Source: Schistosoma haematobium (Eukaryota; Platyhelminthes; Trematoda; Strigeidida; Schistosomatidae). From it: 64,000 bases of DNA. The stretch covers positions 19,005,760-19,069,759 of the forward strand of contig NC_067202.1 of NCBI RefSeq assembly GCF_000699445.3, in the 5' to 3' direction. Below, one piece after another: positions 43,915 to 56,935 of this stretch. Made by a program: the position numbers and the translations under genes. The stretch's first letter is position 1, and each line of letters opens with the position of its first letter. Under the pieces are notes generated by a model that was not told where the DNA came from, did no database searches, and was given only the letters and a program-made list of their open reading frames with translations.

Positions 43915-45545
43915 AAAGATACCTTACTTAGTTACTTACTTACGCCTGTTACTACGAACGGAGTATAGTCCGCCGACCACCATTCTCCAACCCACTGTGT
44001 CCTGGGCCTTCTTTTCTAGTTCCATCCAATTCTTGTTCATTTTCTCGTGTCTATTTCCATTTCCCGGCGTAATGTGTTCTTCGGTCTACCACTTTTCCTT
44101 TGGCCTTGAGGATTCCATGTGAGGGCTTGTATTGTGACGCAGTTGGGTGCTTTCCTCAACGTGTGCCCTATCTACTTCCAGCACTTCTTCCTGATTTCTC
44201 CCTCCTAAGGGATCTGATTTGTTCTCTCCCACAGTTGGTTGTTGCTAATAGTGTCTGGCCAACGGATCCGAAGTATTTTGCGTAGACAACTGTTAATAAA
44301 CATCTGTATCTTCTGGATGATGGCTTTCGTGGTTCTCCAGGTTTCAGCCGCATACAGTAGAACTGTCTTAGCATTTGTGTTGAAAATCCTGACCTTGGTG
44401 TTGGTTGACATTTGTTTTGAGTTGTACATGTTCTTCAGCTGTAAATATACCGCTCTTGCTTTGCTGATCTGCACCTTCACATCTGCATCAGATCCACCAT
44501 GTTCATCAATGATGCTGCTCAAATATGTAAAGGTTTCTACATCTTCCAAATCTTCTCCGTCAATTGTGATTGGATTGGTGCATGCTGTGTTGTATCGGAG
44601 AATCTTGCTTTTCCCTTTGTGTATATTGAGACCTACTGCTGCTGAGGCTGCTGCTACACTGGTCGTCTTCTTCTGCATTTGCCGTTGCGATTGCGATAGA
44701 AAGATCAGATCATCTGCGATGTCTAGATCGTCTAACTGCATCCTAGATGTCCACTGTATCCCGCGTTTCCCTTCAGATGTTGATGTCTTCATGACCCAGT
44801 TGATCATCAGGAGAAAGAGAAAGGGTGAGAGTAAGCAACCTTGCCTAACACCGGTCTTCATTTCGAATGACTTTGTCAACTGTCCTCCATGCACAATTTT
44901 GCAGTGTAATCCACCACAGGAATTCTGGATGGTACTGACTATGTTCTCGGGTACGCCGTAGTGCCGAAGAAGCTTCCATAGTGTTGTTCTGTTCACTCTA
45001 TCAAATGCCTTTCCGTAGTCAATGAAGTTGATGTAGAGTGATGAATTCCATTCAATTAATTGTTCCACAATGATCAGTGGAGTTGCGATTAGGTCTATAC
45101 ACGATCTATCCTTACGGAATCCTGCCTGTTGGTCTCGAAGTTGGGCGTCTACGCGGTCCTTCATTCCGTTTACCAACACCCTGTTGAAAACGTTTCCTGT
45201 AGTTATCACAGCTGTTGAGATCGCTTTTCTTTGGTTTCTTGATCAAATGTCCTTCTTTCTAGTCTGTTGGTACATGTTCTTCATGTCAGTTCTTGATGAA
45301 GAGAATGTGGAGTATCCTTGCAGTCACCGCTACGTCTGCTTTCAGTGCCTCTGCTGAAATTTTGTCTAATCTTGCTGCTTCGCCACTCTTGATATGCCTG
45401 ACGGCCATGCTGATTTCTCCCATTGTTGACGGGCAAACATCGATTGGGACGTCCGTGGGTGCTGCTTCGATGTTGGGCGGGTTCAGTGTGTCTGGTCGAT
45501 TCAATAGTTCTTCGAAGTGTTCAACTCACCTGTTTCGTTGGTAAT
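43915..45545 (-). pseudogene. RTE-like LINE reverse transcriptase, 5' truncated and frameshifted
   Basis: Minus strand. 45286-45504 gives the start of the RT domain (MAVRHIKSGEAARLDKISAE). After a frameshift near 45210-45285, 44205-45209 gives the main RT: DQQAGFRKDRSC, YINFIDYGKAFDRVNRTTLW, GVRQGCLLSPFLFLLMINW, catalytic LDIADDLIFLS and NSCLRKILRIRWPDTISNNQ. The C-terminal tail runs on to about 43980 in another frame ([14 protein letters not shown]). The catalytic A/VDD box reads IADD. The 3' end at 43924-43943 is (CTTA)-rich. The endonuclease domain is absent. The motif set resembles schistosome SR2/SjR2-type RTE elements; exact family unproven. Dead by frameshifts. Confidence 0.8.
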
Positions 45546-45559
45546 CAAGCAAACGGACT

Positions 45560-46600
45560 AGCGCGCTACGGACTGAACGTTACTTTCAGGCCGAGACCTT
45601 TATTTTTATTTTTCTAGGATTCTCGCAGATCTGGATGTATTTTTTTCTTGTAATTATGGAAGATAACCTCATTCTGAATTATTAACATATAAACTGTGAA
45701 TTTCATGCCATATGATAAGATCTGAGTTAAACTTATGGTATTTATGATCATATTTATACAATAATTCATAATCATATAAATACATATATTCATTTTGACT
45801 ATACGATCAAACTATACTCTGTCACTTTGAAACCATATATAATCATATTTGACGAAGATTTGCATTTCATATCTGTATTCTATTTCTTAAGGAATATACG
45901 GTTATATCATATTTGGATGCTTTAACCCACATACACGATCTATTCAAATCCCTACCTAATATCATGAAATATATATAACGGTGTATGTTAAAGGACTGTA
46001 ATCACTATTTTATGAACTATCATTTAAATCGTATTTGGATACTATAAATTATTTAATTTCCGAAATTACCTGTCCAGTTCGGTGAGCCTGTCATAGTTTT
46101 TTTGACAGTATATTTTTTCCCAAAAAGCTGTTTCATATCTTTGTTCATGAAGCAGCCTAATAATCTTGGACGGTAATAATCTTCTAATCTACTTATCTCT
46201 GCACCTCCCTTTTTTTCTAATACGCAATTTCAGTTTATATATGTATCACATACCGTACTCCCTTTGATTGTTTGATACTAATTATCGACATTTCTTAATT
46301 ACTTTACTATATAAGGCTATATTTCGTGTCATATTTATGTTAAAATTTATACAACTTGCTCCTTTATATTCTATTTCGCCTCCACACAGATACTGACATA
46401 AATACTTCATCTCCACTACTATCTTCCTGCCATTGTCATCTTTTGTTTTTGACACCAATAATCCTCACAATACATTCACTCTTGGTTAAAGCATAAATTT
46501 TGATTTTAAGACTAACTTGAGCCCTCGGAATTGATTTTTTTCATCCCTTTCTATTTCCAACATTCTGTTCAATCCACTTGCTATACGTCACTTTCGTATC
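45560..46600 (+). other. Probable 5' untranslated region of the CR1-like LINE
   Basis: T/A-rich and non-coding; leads directly into the CR1-like ORF1. Where the LINE begins cannot be fixed from one copy. Confidence 0.4.
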
Positions 46601-47968
46601 ATGTCACAAAAGAAAATGAAGACTCCTGCTTCTAGGCGTCCAGCCAAACGTAGGAAAACGACACAATTTAACACCACTACTGACACGATTTCCGACAGTT
46701 TCAACGAGACGAGCCACTCCGTTCATCCGCAAGCAGACAAGCTTTTACCAGTTGTCTCCATTCCAGACATGTTGAAAACTCTGCTGGTAAACAGTGATGA
46801 TAATTGCAACTGCAACCATATGGATGCTATAAAAAAGTTGCAAGTAGACATGAACATTCTCAATCCGCTTAAATATCTCATCAACTCTAACCTCACAGAG
46901 ACTCCAGATCAAATGAATGACATAAATATTTTCCTAGATCGTGTTGCATCAGAGGTATTTGAAAAAATAAGACGATCTAGCAATGCAATTGTGTTTAATA
47001 TACCGGATACACATGCCCTTAGAAATATCAAATCTAGTCTGCTTAGAGCCAGCAATATGACACACGTACCATGTGTATGCACACGATTAAAAAGAAGTCA
47101 TCCTGGTAGGCACTCAACGATATTGTTCAAATTCAACTCATCTGTAGACGCCAGTGAATTTTTGACTTCCTCCAAGTCATTAAGACAAAAACAGATTTTC
47201 AAGGATATTAAGACTCTTCCGGATAAAACACCATGCCAGCGAAAAGCAGGACAAGATAGGTACAGACCACCAGCTTCAAACTCTCAAACGCATCACAATC
47301 CTAATGGTCGTAAAGGTAAGTCCAATTCTAAGAGGACGTCTAGCTTTACAAGTATGCCGCCACCGAAAAACTCTCCTGAATCTTCTGAAGTTCAAAACCT
47401 AGAAGAAAGTAATCCCGATGTAGGTGGTGTCCATCCTCTTAAGAATGTTGACTTAGACTCAACCCGGAGTAGTTGTGCTCATGACGAACGGGATAACACA
47501 GTCCAAACCCCTGTTAGTGCAACACCCCGTAACAGTAACTGTGCAACGGATAACAGGAAAACTAATCATAACATTCATATAACTGACCACGCACTTAACG
47601 TTGATATATTCGAATCTCGCAAATCATCACAAGTATGTTTAGCAGCACACAATCCTCTCCATTTTATGAAGAAGCCAAAATCAACCACAAACCTTGGAAA
47701 TAAACGTCCTAAACACGTTACCCATACGTCAGGTATAAATAGTTATCTGAATTGTAATTGGCCACTCGGCCGCACACATAGACCTGATAACCTTCTTGGT
47801 CCGGCTTCCAATATGTACACTATGCCTTTATCAGATGTTGTATCCAATAGCAATGAGAAGACTATTTTTGTAATTCCGCCGGCTTTCCTGCCGGCAACGG
47901 TAAACATATTTCACATGATGACAAAGTGGTTGAATCTATTTCCCCTCGCAACACAACTTTTACCTTAG
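46601..47968 (+). CDS. CR1-like LINE ORF1 protein
   Basis: A 455-codon frame beginning ATG (MSQKKMKTPASRRPAKRRKT). The N-terminus is basic (nucleic-acid binding or nuclear signal). Residues about 120-200 (RSSNAIVFNIPD, LRASNMTHVPCVCTRLKRSH, STILFKFNSSVDASEFL) form an RRM-like block usual in schistosome CR1-type ORF1. The C-terminal half is Ser/Asn/Pro-rich and probably disordered. ORF2 remnants follow at once in another frame, the usual LINE order. It is intact as a frame, but its element is dead because ORF2 is broken. ORF1 would bind element RNA as a chaperone (family knowledge). Confidence 0.65.
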   Translation: MSQKKMKTPASRRPAKRRKTTQFNTTTDTISDSFNETSHSVHPQADKLLPVVSIPDMLKTLLVNSDDNCNCNHMDAIKKLQVDMNILNPLKYLINSNLTETPDQMNDINIFLDRVASEVFEKIRRSSNAIVFNIPDTHALRNIKSSLLRASNMTHVPCVCTRLKRSHPGRHSTILFKFNSSVDASEFLTSSKSLRQKQIFKDIKTLPDKTPCQRKAGQDRYRPPASNSQTHHNPNGRKGKSNSKRTSSFTSMPPPKNSPESSEVQNLEESNPDVGGVHPLKNVDLDSTRSSCAHDERDNTVQTPVSATPRNSNCATDNRKTNHNIHITDHALNVDIFESRKSSQVCLAAHNPLHFMKKPKSTTNLGNKRPKHVTHTSGINSYLNCNWPLGRTHRPDNLLGPASNMYTMPLSDVVSNSNEKTIFVIPPAFLPATVNIFHMMTKWLNLFPLATQLLP

Positions 47969-50428
47969 CTAATCCTACGAGTATTCATGGAACTACCAAT
48001 TGCGATTTATACTCTAACTTGCTTCACTATGATCACTCTGAGTTTCTTATTCTTTCGTTCAATGCCCGCTCTCTGTCCAATAAAATTATTCATCTTAAAA
48101 CTCTTTTATTCCTTGTAAATCCAACCATTGTACTTATTACGGAAAAGTGGTGTAATTCATCAACTGCATACTTTTAAAATCATCGGAAGTGATTTTAATC
48201 TGCCAAAAATTACATGGGGCTTGGCTCCGGTACCAGGTCGATATAACAAGCTGGTTGAAACATTAGAAATTTGTGGATGGGTTCAACAGGTCCGAAAACC
48301 GACCAGGGGGAATAATACACTTGATTTAATGTTCACAATCAACATAGACTCTATCTCAGTGCATACCAGTCATGAGTTTTTCATGAGTGACCATAGAGTT
48401 GTACTGAGCATTATTCACCCTTTAAACGCCATACAATTGATTTGTAAAGCTTCATTGATGTACCGAAGCAGACATTTTGATCAACAAACATGGAAACGGA
48501 CTGGAACTCTCATTCAATGTTTACCATGGGAAACTTGTTTTACCACAAATAATGTTGACATTGCGCTTTCCAATCTATACCACAACCTGTTATATTGTCT
48601 TGACTACAATGCTCCAGTCATTGGCCGTGTGGCTAATAATGCTAATAGGGGACAAAATACTTTTAAAAGAAAGCTGAGGAAATTAAAATGCCGCTACTAC
48701 GAGCAGAATGATGTGTATGCACCTCAGAGTATACTTACATTAATCAACAGAAATGCTTCATTTAAACGTAAGTATTTTATGAATATAGAAAATAAATCTG
48801 TACGTAGTAAAAGCCCAGAATTATCAATAATTCGGCTTTTTAAATCCCGTGTAAAGTCTAATTCCCTTGGCACTACTAAATTCTTCATAATTAACGGAAT
48901 CGTTGTTAACGACGCGAATACTATAAGCGAACAAATCAGCAAGCACTTCTTGCAGTGCTACAAAACGGGAACTGAAAACTCCATCATTACATTTACAATG
49001 CTGACATCCAGACATCTGTCAAAAATTGATTTTACACCATCCATCATCAAGCGGGCCACAGCTGCCCTGAAAAAGTCTTACGATGGTGGACCTGATGGGA
49101 TACCTTCATCATTTGTGAAATATAGAATTAGAGAATTCCCACTATTTTGTTTGAAACTTTTCAATCTATCCATGGAATATGGGACCTATCCATTTGTATG
49201 GAAAACATCCCTTGTCATTGCTAGATTCAAAACAGGACCACGTAATGATATTATTAACTATAGGCCAATTATGTTGACATCCGTGCTCTCAAGAACCATG
49301 GAAAAAATCATCCACAAACAGCTATTATCATTTTTACTTTCGGCTAGTCTGATCAGCCCATCCCAACACGAGTTTATGACTAAACGCTCATGTTTCACAT
49401 CGCACCTGCAGTTTTTTGATCAAATTACCCAGAAAAGATATGTTGGTCACTCAGTGATAATTCTTTACTTTGATTTTAGTAAAGCCTTCGACAGTGTCTC
49501 ACACAAACTTCTTCTTTTAAAACTCTCTTCATTTGGCATACAGAATCCCCTTTTACCTTGGCTCAAATCTTTTTAAGAAGAACGTAGCCAAATCGTTCGC
49601 TTTGGATCTTGCTACTCTAAACCTGTGAATGTAACCAGTGGGGTTATACAAGGAAGTGTGGTTGGTCCATTACTCTTTCTCCTTTTTATCAATAACGTGT
49701 GTTCCCTTTTTCAGTATGGTGAGCCTTTCCTTTTTGCTGATGACCTGAAAGTAGTATATTCATCCTCTTCTCCTACGAAAGAATGCTATATTTCAGCGGT
49801 AATCCAAGAGGAAATAAACAAGTTGTACGGATGGACTGTTTCGTGGACTATGACACTTAATGTTGACAAAAGTGGATTTATGCACATTGGTCGCTGCCTT
49901 AACATAAATGTGACTGAATACACACATACACTCAAACCTCTCAACACTGTTCGTGACCTGGGTTTAAGAAATAGCAATAGTCTGAACTTTTCTGAGCACA
50001 TTATATCTCAAGTATCCAAAGCTAAATTCTGATCAGATTGATAATGATAAACTTTAAAAATATCGAATCGAGATTGTTATTATACAGAAAATGTATCTTA
50101 CCCATTCTTGAATATGGTATTTTAGTTTACAGTAATTGCAGACATAATGACCTGATTAAAATTGAAGGAGTTCAAAGAAATTCACCAAAGCTGTTCTGGG
50201 ATATTCTGATAACAAAGACTATCACCAAAGATGTCAACAACTCAACTTAGAACCTCTTTGGATCAGATGTATCAAATTAAATCTTGTCTTCATCTACCGG
50301 CTTATTAACGGTATTTCCTACTCTTCGGTATCCATCCCTTCATACCTTATGATATCATCCCACAATCTACGTAAATGTCAAGTATCTGCACGATACATAC
50401 AAAAGAGAACAAATTGGAAATAGTCATT
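47926..50428 (+). pseudogene. CR1-like LINE ORF2 (endonuclease-reverse transcriptase), broken
   Basis: Pieces in order: endonuclease N-terminus at 48040-48165 (LILSFNARSLSNK, PTIVLITEKWCNSS), then an abrupt jump to the endonuclease C-terminus from 48180 (GSDFNLPKITWG, LDLMFT, SDHRVVLS), implying loss of roughly 90-100 residues. RT follows: NYRPIMLTSVLSRTMEKIIH, LYFDFSKAFDSVSHK, a stop at 49574-49576, then in another frame GVIQGSVVGPLLFLLFINNV and catalytic LFADDLKV (about 49735). After a further frameshift near 50217 the tail YHQRCQQLNLEPLWIRC runs to a stop at 50428. The motifs fit the CR1 clade. At least three lesions make it non-functional. Confidence 0.8.
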
Positions 50429-50429
50429 T

Positions 50430-53400
50430 GTCATATCACCTGTACACACATAGATAAAACTTAAAATGAATAACTTTAAAGTACTCCTTTACCAATATCA
50501 TTTTTATCTAACGTTCTCGACAGTTGAATACTTCGTTTTTGCGAATTTGCTTGGTGGGTAAACAAGTGAGTTAAGGTTACAAAATCTCCCAAGATGCTCA
50601 ACAACATGTCTAACGAATGGGTAAGATTCATTCTCAGATAAACATGGAGGGTCATGTTTCGAAATATGTCCAAAAATTGAAAAATTGATGGACTTAATTG
50701 GTTTGCTATTAGTTGACAGTAATCATATTTGCTTTCAATGTAATAGTCACAATGTATTCATCAAAATTAAAAAATGGATAAACTCGTTTCAATTCGTTTC
50801 AAGGTCGTGTTGACATTTTGCCGTATATCATCAGTTATAAAACTGTCGTTACCATGTAAGACATAGTTTTGATGTGACATATATGAAGAGTAGCTTTTGG
50901 AGATGCAAATGTTTGCCTGAGTAGGTGAAAAGCCATAAAAATGTCACATATGATTTTAGCACATTAACTGACATAGACTGTGTTTTGAACGAAATGATTT
51001 TAGGATGCCTGTACAATATTGGAATATCAAGTTTTCATTGAACGTCTTGCTTATGCACACCGTTGATCATCAACTTTGACCGTCTTCAAATTATCTAGAT
51101 GAATCAAAATACCATTGTGTTGTAAGTCAAATGTGCACTATTTTCATTTGAGGAAAATACATACATGAATGACGTAAGTCCAAATTGATCACTTACATCT
51201 ACATAAGCATGCTGGAATAGTGGAATAGAATAAATATGATTAACAATATATTTGAGTAATAGAATATTGATCAGGTATTCACTGAAGGATTTCAATTGGT
51301 AAATTTGAATGAGTGTGTTCTTGTTTTCAGAATGGAGACTTTGATATGTGTGTAATTTGTATGGACGTTCAACCGATCTTTCAATTCATGAGGAAGTCTC
51401 TTACCTCTTACTTCTTTCAAATATTTGAGATCGTCGATCGTGTCATCGTTTTTGATAAACAACTGATGACGAAATCTCACTTCTTATAATTGTTATTTAT
51501 TTGTAGATTTGAACTGTGTTATCCAATCTCAACGATCTCCCTATTTCATCCATTTATTCTCTTCAACAATGTGTTTCATATTGTGAAAGAGGCGAGCATG
51601 TTTTGATTGGTGAATGCAGTTGATACATTTCAATCCTCTTCCTCCTCCTCCTCCCCCGTCCACTGTTGTTCTCTTAATCATGGTTGTCATGAATTGTACC
51701 TCACATAAACTCACTTCACATATACATCGCATTCATCATTCCATTTGTAAAGTTATTCTTGTCTAAGCATTGTGTAATACATTAAGTACGTTGTATGTTT
51801 CAGCTGTGATAAATTCATCATGTTAATTGTGAATTGATGATTCACTATTGTCAGCAAATATTTGTCATGTTAATGCAAATGTCAATTTGATGTTATAATT
51901 AACCATTCAATGTGCAGATTTAGTAAAACTTCTCAATTAGTTAGTTCTAAACTTCATGCTTTCCCTAACTTACTGACCAGTCAATCGATCAATTGAAATC
52001 CTTGATATGTGTATAGATCTGGTTAGTTGAGTGAGTGCCAACAGTCCTGTGATGAGGTAGATCAGTCTCGACAATCTTTCTGCCTTTCATGATGTTAATC
52101 TGTTTGTGAAAAAGCGAATTTGCATGGACGTGTTGTGTGTAGATGTAATTTCTGGTATAAAATTGTTCATTTGAATATGTGTAATAATTCTGTGTGATCG
52201 AATGGCATTGTCTTTTAAGGATAATTCTCACATATGGTGTCGATGTGTATTTATTAATGCTGAGATTCACCATTTCGTTGGTGTTTAGTGTTTCGATACA
52301 TGAGTTGATAAATCGACGATTATCATATTCTTTGTGAGATGAAGTGAACTATAGTGTAATATTTAGTGATGGAAAATTCCTTTGATGAATGGAAGAATGT
52401 TGCATATCGTTTGTTACTATTGTTTAAGACCCTTGTAAATCTGTGAATCATACAATTAATTGAATCCAGTTGAGTTAACATAGAACTTCAAATGGAAAAC
52501 CGAAACATTCCATTTGTTAAGATTTGTCTTGTTTACTGGAACATCTATATGTTGGTCGTTTCCTCATATTAGTTGTATCTCTAGTTTCTAATCACTAATC
52601 ATTTGTATTCATTCATCTATTCGATGTTCCCTTATCATCTTTACAATCACTTCCAAACATTACTTAACAAGCACAATTGAACACTGTTTACCATGGACAA
52701 TAAGACCAGAGAACATTATGTGTCCATTTCTTAATCACAAACTGATATCAATTTGAAAATCAATGAAGACTAATGATTTGTTTTGTCGTTGTGTGAATGT
52801 CCTTAACATAGTACACATGAAGAACATCTGATACTTGAAGATCCAACAATTGATCTGAGGAAAAGTTGAACTCTTTCATTGACGACCGATCATTGGAGAG
52901 CACTAGTTGTATTTGTTGTATTCCATAGCAATCTGTGATGTATTCAGAAAGCGGATACACTTTTTTTTTCTCTTAACTCAACAATTTTTATTTGAAGTTG
53001 TACACTTCACGTAACGACTTCATGTACAGTTTATTCTGTACGTTTTTCCTCAAATGAAGTGTGATCTGATGTTTGATATTGGTGATGTAATTTGGGAGAG
53101 TGTTTGATCGTTAGACAGTTGATTTCACAGTTAAATGAATAGCACATTTATTGTTTGAACTGCATGTTCATGTTACATTTAGATACTCAGTATAGGACAG
53201 CTCATTTTATTTGGAAAACTGTACACTGTTGACAACCTTGAGTGATTTAATAGCCATTCTGGAAGCGTTGTTACAAATCCGTTACAATATAGCGAAATTT
53301 AATATCCGTAACCGAACAACTTTCTTTGCATTAATTAAACGTTACATATCACATTATCGCGTATGGTAAATGGAAGTAGTCGTGTTTACATAGGCTTATG

Positions 53401-54350
53401 TATAAATAAATAATAGGAGTTGTGTTAGTTTTGTGACTTAAGGTTATCATTCCATTGTGTTTTGAACATCAACTGATATCTGCTATAATTCAAAATGTTT
53501 GAGGTTATGTTCTAACAGTTCGTTCTGTAAATTACGGTCAATACCTTCCCACTTTCACATCTACGAACTGAAGGATCTTGTGATGAGTATTACACAAAAC
53601 ATGAGAAATTAAATTAAAGACAAAAGAAAGTTGGAAAATAAAACTAATTTTATACAATAATACTGCACATGAAACAAATTCCCTGATTATTTATTTAGCG
53701 CATATAATTGATACTACTGAATACTTATAAGCAGATGCGTGAATCCCTGATATTTTCATAAACATTATTATCCTGACAGATAAATTCTGTTCCTGTGAAC
53801 ATTTATTGATTGACTTTGAATTGTCCTATAATAACTTTACTCATTTTTTCTGTTGATCGGTCGATTTTTCACTGTTTCCTCCCTCTTTTAACGTGATATC
53901 ACCTTATACCCGATTGTAAACACGCAAAAATCATTTATGATAAGACTTTGCTACCTTAACTTTAATTTTGGAACTATAGTCGTCTGGAATCCCAGTCAGT
54001 TTGTCAATAAGTCAGCTTTACAGTGATTTCAACTCAAGCGTGGTGACTTTTTCTGTAAAGTGTCCAAGATGTAAAATCAGGTTTTTGTAGCTCTAGCCAA
54101 ACAAACGTTTGAACCCGATTTATGTGTTTACTATCCATTTGTACTTTCAACCAACTTATCTTATTACCATTGATTTATCTAGTGGATTGATATGTTTCAC
54201 AGTGCTTTATTTTTTATCTTTGAGCATTCTTATTTATCTACTTATCGAAACTCGTTTAAATATGAACCCCTTAACAAATGAATATATGGTTTGAATTTTC
54301 GAGATGTGTTGCGCCAATATGACAAAGTTGAGATAAAATTTTGTATCAGT
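50430..54350. other. 3.9-kb AT-rich stretch without recognisable genes
   Basis: Only short frames without motifs on either strand, and no SINE or LINE signatures. A (CCT)n patch lies at 51636-51660. Parts could be introns or intergenic sequence of an unseen gene. Confidence 0.5.
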
Positions 54351-54379
54351 ATAGGAGTTGTAGAGACTGGTCATTTTTG

Positions 54380-54645
54380 ATTGAGATCACGAACCTGTTG
54401 ATGTAAGACCACCATTGAAAACCTGGAAGCACTGAACAGCCGTTTCGTCCTATTGTGGGGCTCCTCAGCAGTGAGCATCCACGGTCCCGCTCGCGAGATT
54501 CCAAGTCAGGGCTTTCAGTTTCGTGCGTGAACATTTAACGTACTGGACCACTGAGCTGGCATCTAATGGTGATGGTGTCTAACATCAATCAATCCATGAA
54601 ATTGCGCGACCATCTTCTATTTTACCGAGGTAGACACGGCTTCTC
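54380..54645 (-). mobile_element. Near-complete type-2 hammerhead SINE with inverted ends
   Basis: Minus strand, 5' to 3': leader 'gatggtcgcgcaatttcatg', inverted end, tRNA-like head with A-box-like 'gctcagtggtccagtacgtt' (the B-box is mutated, 'cttggaatctc'), hammerhead at 54420-54480, then the other inverted end. The two ends (54388-54413 and 54574-54598) are imperfect reverse complements ('gttgatgtaagacc' against 'gtctaacatcaatc'). The ribozyme keeps CUGAGGAG and CGAAAC; stem II has one mismatch and the cleavage triplet is GUU. Confidence 0.7.
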
Positions 54646-54879
54646 ACCAGAACCTAAAGAATTTTCCCGCGATCTGATCACATTATCTAAACGCCAAAAG
54701 CTGTTAAAATTAAAGACAATTGAGTGGATGACATAGGACGAGCTCAATTCACAAGGCTTATATCAACCTCTTATTTATGGAGAAGGAAAATCACATTGAA
54801 TACATTATTTGCACATCATCCTTTAATTGTGGTTTACGTGCCACATGATTCTCTTAATTCAGTTGTTATGACAATGGCT

Positions 54880-54995
54880 TATTGTATCCTTTTCTATCCT
54901 CTTCAATTCATTCTTCTCTTGGCAGACATTCCACATCTGAATGCTGCTGCATACTACTTATATCAGTCGGTAATATCAGCATGTACCACATAATG
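54880..54995 (+). repeat. R1 LTR-like fragment
   Basis: 'tatcctcttcaattcattct', 'gcatactacttatatcagtc' and 'ggtaatatcagcatgtacca' match R1. A smaller R1 scrap in the opposite sense lies at 55130-55172. Confidence 0.45.
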
Positions 54996-55254
54996 ACCAT
55001 TATGGTAATTAGTATAATTTGTGTGTCTAAATGTTGTACAATTGAAATTTCGCAAATATACTGTTGAATATGTAAAGCTAACATGAATGCTACAAATGTA
55101 ATCAGTTATTCATATTGTATTGTGCGTTACTGATGTTGACAGATATAAGTAGTATGTCTCATCAATCGAGTGCTCAAATAAATAATTAAAATAAATAAAA
55201 ATTTATCAGATAGGTTTAGTGGTTATGATAGTAGTTTCAATGGTTAAGATCATG

Positions 55255-55420
55255 ATTCAGTTGAAGCTTGACCATCATGGAATCTTGCAGGGGGCGAGGT
55301 CAAGAATGCGCACTGCTGAGGAGTTTCACAATGAGACGCAACGGCCGTCCAGTGTGTCCAGGTTTCCCTAGGTGGTCTAGCTTCAACTGTCTCATGATCT
55401 TAGCCATTGGAATAAGTATT
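55255..55420 (+). repeat. Type-2 hammerhead SINE, 3' half
   Basis: 'gcgcactgctgaggagtttc', 'acaatgagacgcaacggccg', 'tccagtgtgtccagg' and 'ggtggtctagcttcaactgt'. GAAA of the core is GCAA, so it is inactive although the GUC cleavage site is kept. Confidence 0.65.
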
Positions 55421-56025
55421 TATTAAACTGTATTTCAGATATTCAATGGTGACGTATTACGTAACATCACTATTTCGACTACTTGTGATTCGATGAAGTG
55501 AACCAGAAGATAATCATCCCTCACTTCTCGATATCCAGTGCACTGATGAGTAAGAACGTTTTGTCAAATAATCATCAAAGCATGTTTGACTGAATAAATA
55601 CGAAACAAGAAATAAGACGATTCAATTTTCAAGCATTCTGATATCAATACTTATTGATAGTTCACTTGCAGATCACGTTTCGCATGATCTGTGATCTAAA
55701 TTTAGAAAGTTCACCTCAAATTCTATAAGTTTGAATGAAGTAATTTCAAAAGAGTATTGTCTTCAGAAGACTGTTTTGAAACTCTACTTCTGTTAATTAT
55801 CATGTTTTGTTAAGCGGGAATAGTTAACTTGATAACATTAAAATTGAAATCAGAAATGAGATGAAAATGGTTCCATTTTGATGGTATGTTAACAAACAAA
55901 AGAGAAAGAACCAAAAAAATATTTAGATCATAATAATAAAACAGAATAGAAATTTCATAATAGATCCATCTTATCAAACAAGCGAATTGATCCTATCAAG
56001 TATTTGATCAGAAAACAGTCTGGTA
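55421..56025. other. Spacer, nothing recognised
   Basis: AT-rich, no coding or repeat signal. Confidence 0.45.
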
Positions 56026-56029
56026 TACA

Positions 56030-56370
56030 TAACTTACATACTTACGTCTGTTACTCCTCGTGGAGTAGCACAGGTCCCCCACAAGTATTCTTTTTCAAAC
56101 TCTGTTCTGACCAATCCTTTCTAGTTCTTTACAACTGCTAATCATCCTTTTTGTATCTGCTTCTATTTCCCGTCGTAATGTGTTCTTTGGCCTTCCACTT
56201 TGCCGCTTCTCTTCAGAATCCAAAGTTCGGACTTGCCTCGTGATGCCGTTTGGTGTTTTCCGTAATGTACTTCCTATCAATTTCCATCGTCTTTTCCTAT
56301 TTTGCTTATCAGTTGGAATCTGATTTGCCCTCTGCCACAGAAGGCTGTTGCTGATAGTATCCGGCATACG
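56030..56370 (-). pseudogene. RTE-like LINE 3'-end fragment
   Basis: The minus strand encodes about 90 residues of the ORF2 tail ([40 protein letters not shown]). The 3' end is CTTA-rich at 56030-56045. The 5' truncation is near 56368. Confidence 0.75.
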
Positions 56371-56930
56371 TATTATTTATGTAACTCACATTTGTCATTG
56401 TAACTGCAACCACTGCCTGCGAAGTCTTACTTACTCCCCTCTTATGGCCAGGATGTCGTTTACGAAAGCGAGAGGGTGAAAAGCGAATGTCTGGCTCCTT
56501 ATCCGTGTTGGTGGATATGGAGGATCCATCCAGGTGAGTTGGAAAACCAAAAGTGCACATGAGTTCCAAGATCCTAAGGAAACAAATGGCACATGAAACT
56601 ATCGTTGGTCGCCGTCTACCGTGAGATTGCATCTTCTTAAGATCCTCGACTGTATCATGGATTAAACGTTTAAGTGGGATGCTTGGGGCGGGGCTTTTTA
56701 TGTAAACAATCTACTTCAGTTTGGGCAGCTAGGCAGTATCCCAGCCCTCACATTAATCATGAGGTTGATGTGGTTCATATGTATTTAGTGCCTTCGTGTA
56801 CCAATGTTCATATGTTTAAATAAATAAATATACTTAGTGGACTAATGACAATGTTCTTTATGTGTGGTTATATAATTGATATTGATAGAGTAGAAGAAAA
56901 TATTCAGGATACAAAGTTATTTAAATGTTA
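56371..56930. other. Unassigned
   Basis: Minus-strand text from a 107-codon frame (56309-56632) starts outside the LINE and runs into it; no domain seen. 'taaataaataaata' runs near 56817 suggest a retroelement tail. Confidence 0.35.
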
Positions 56931-56935
56931 AGATG

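Noticed and set aside
44239..44961. 240-codon plus-strand frame
   Set aside because: It is the antisense shadow of the RTE reverse transcriptase on the minus strand, which carries the recognisable RT motifs.
54109..54294. 61-codon hydrophobic frame near 54.2 kb
   Set aside because: Short, T-rich, no splice partners or homology recognised.
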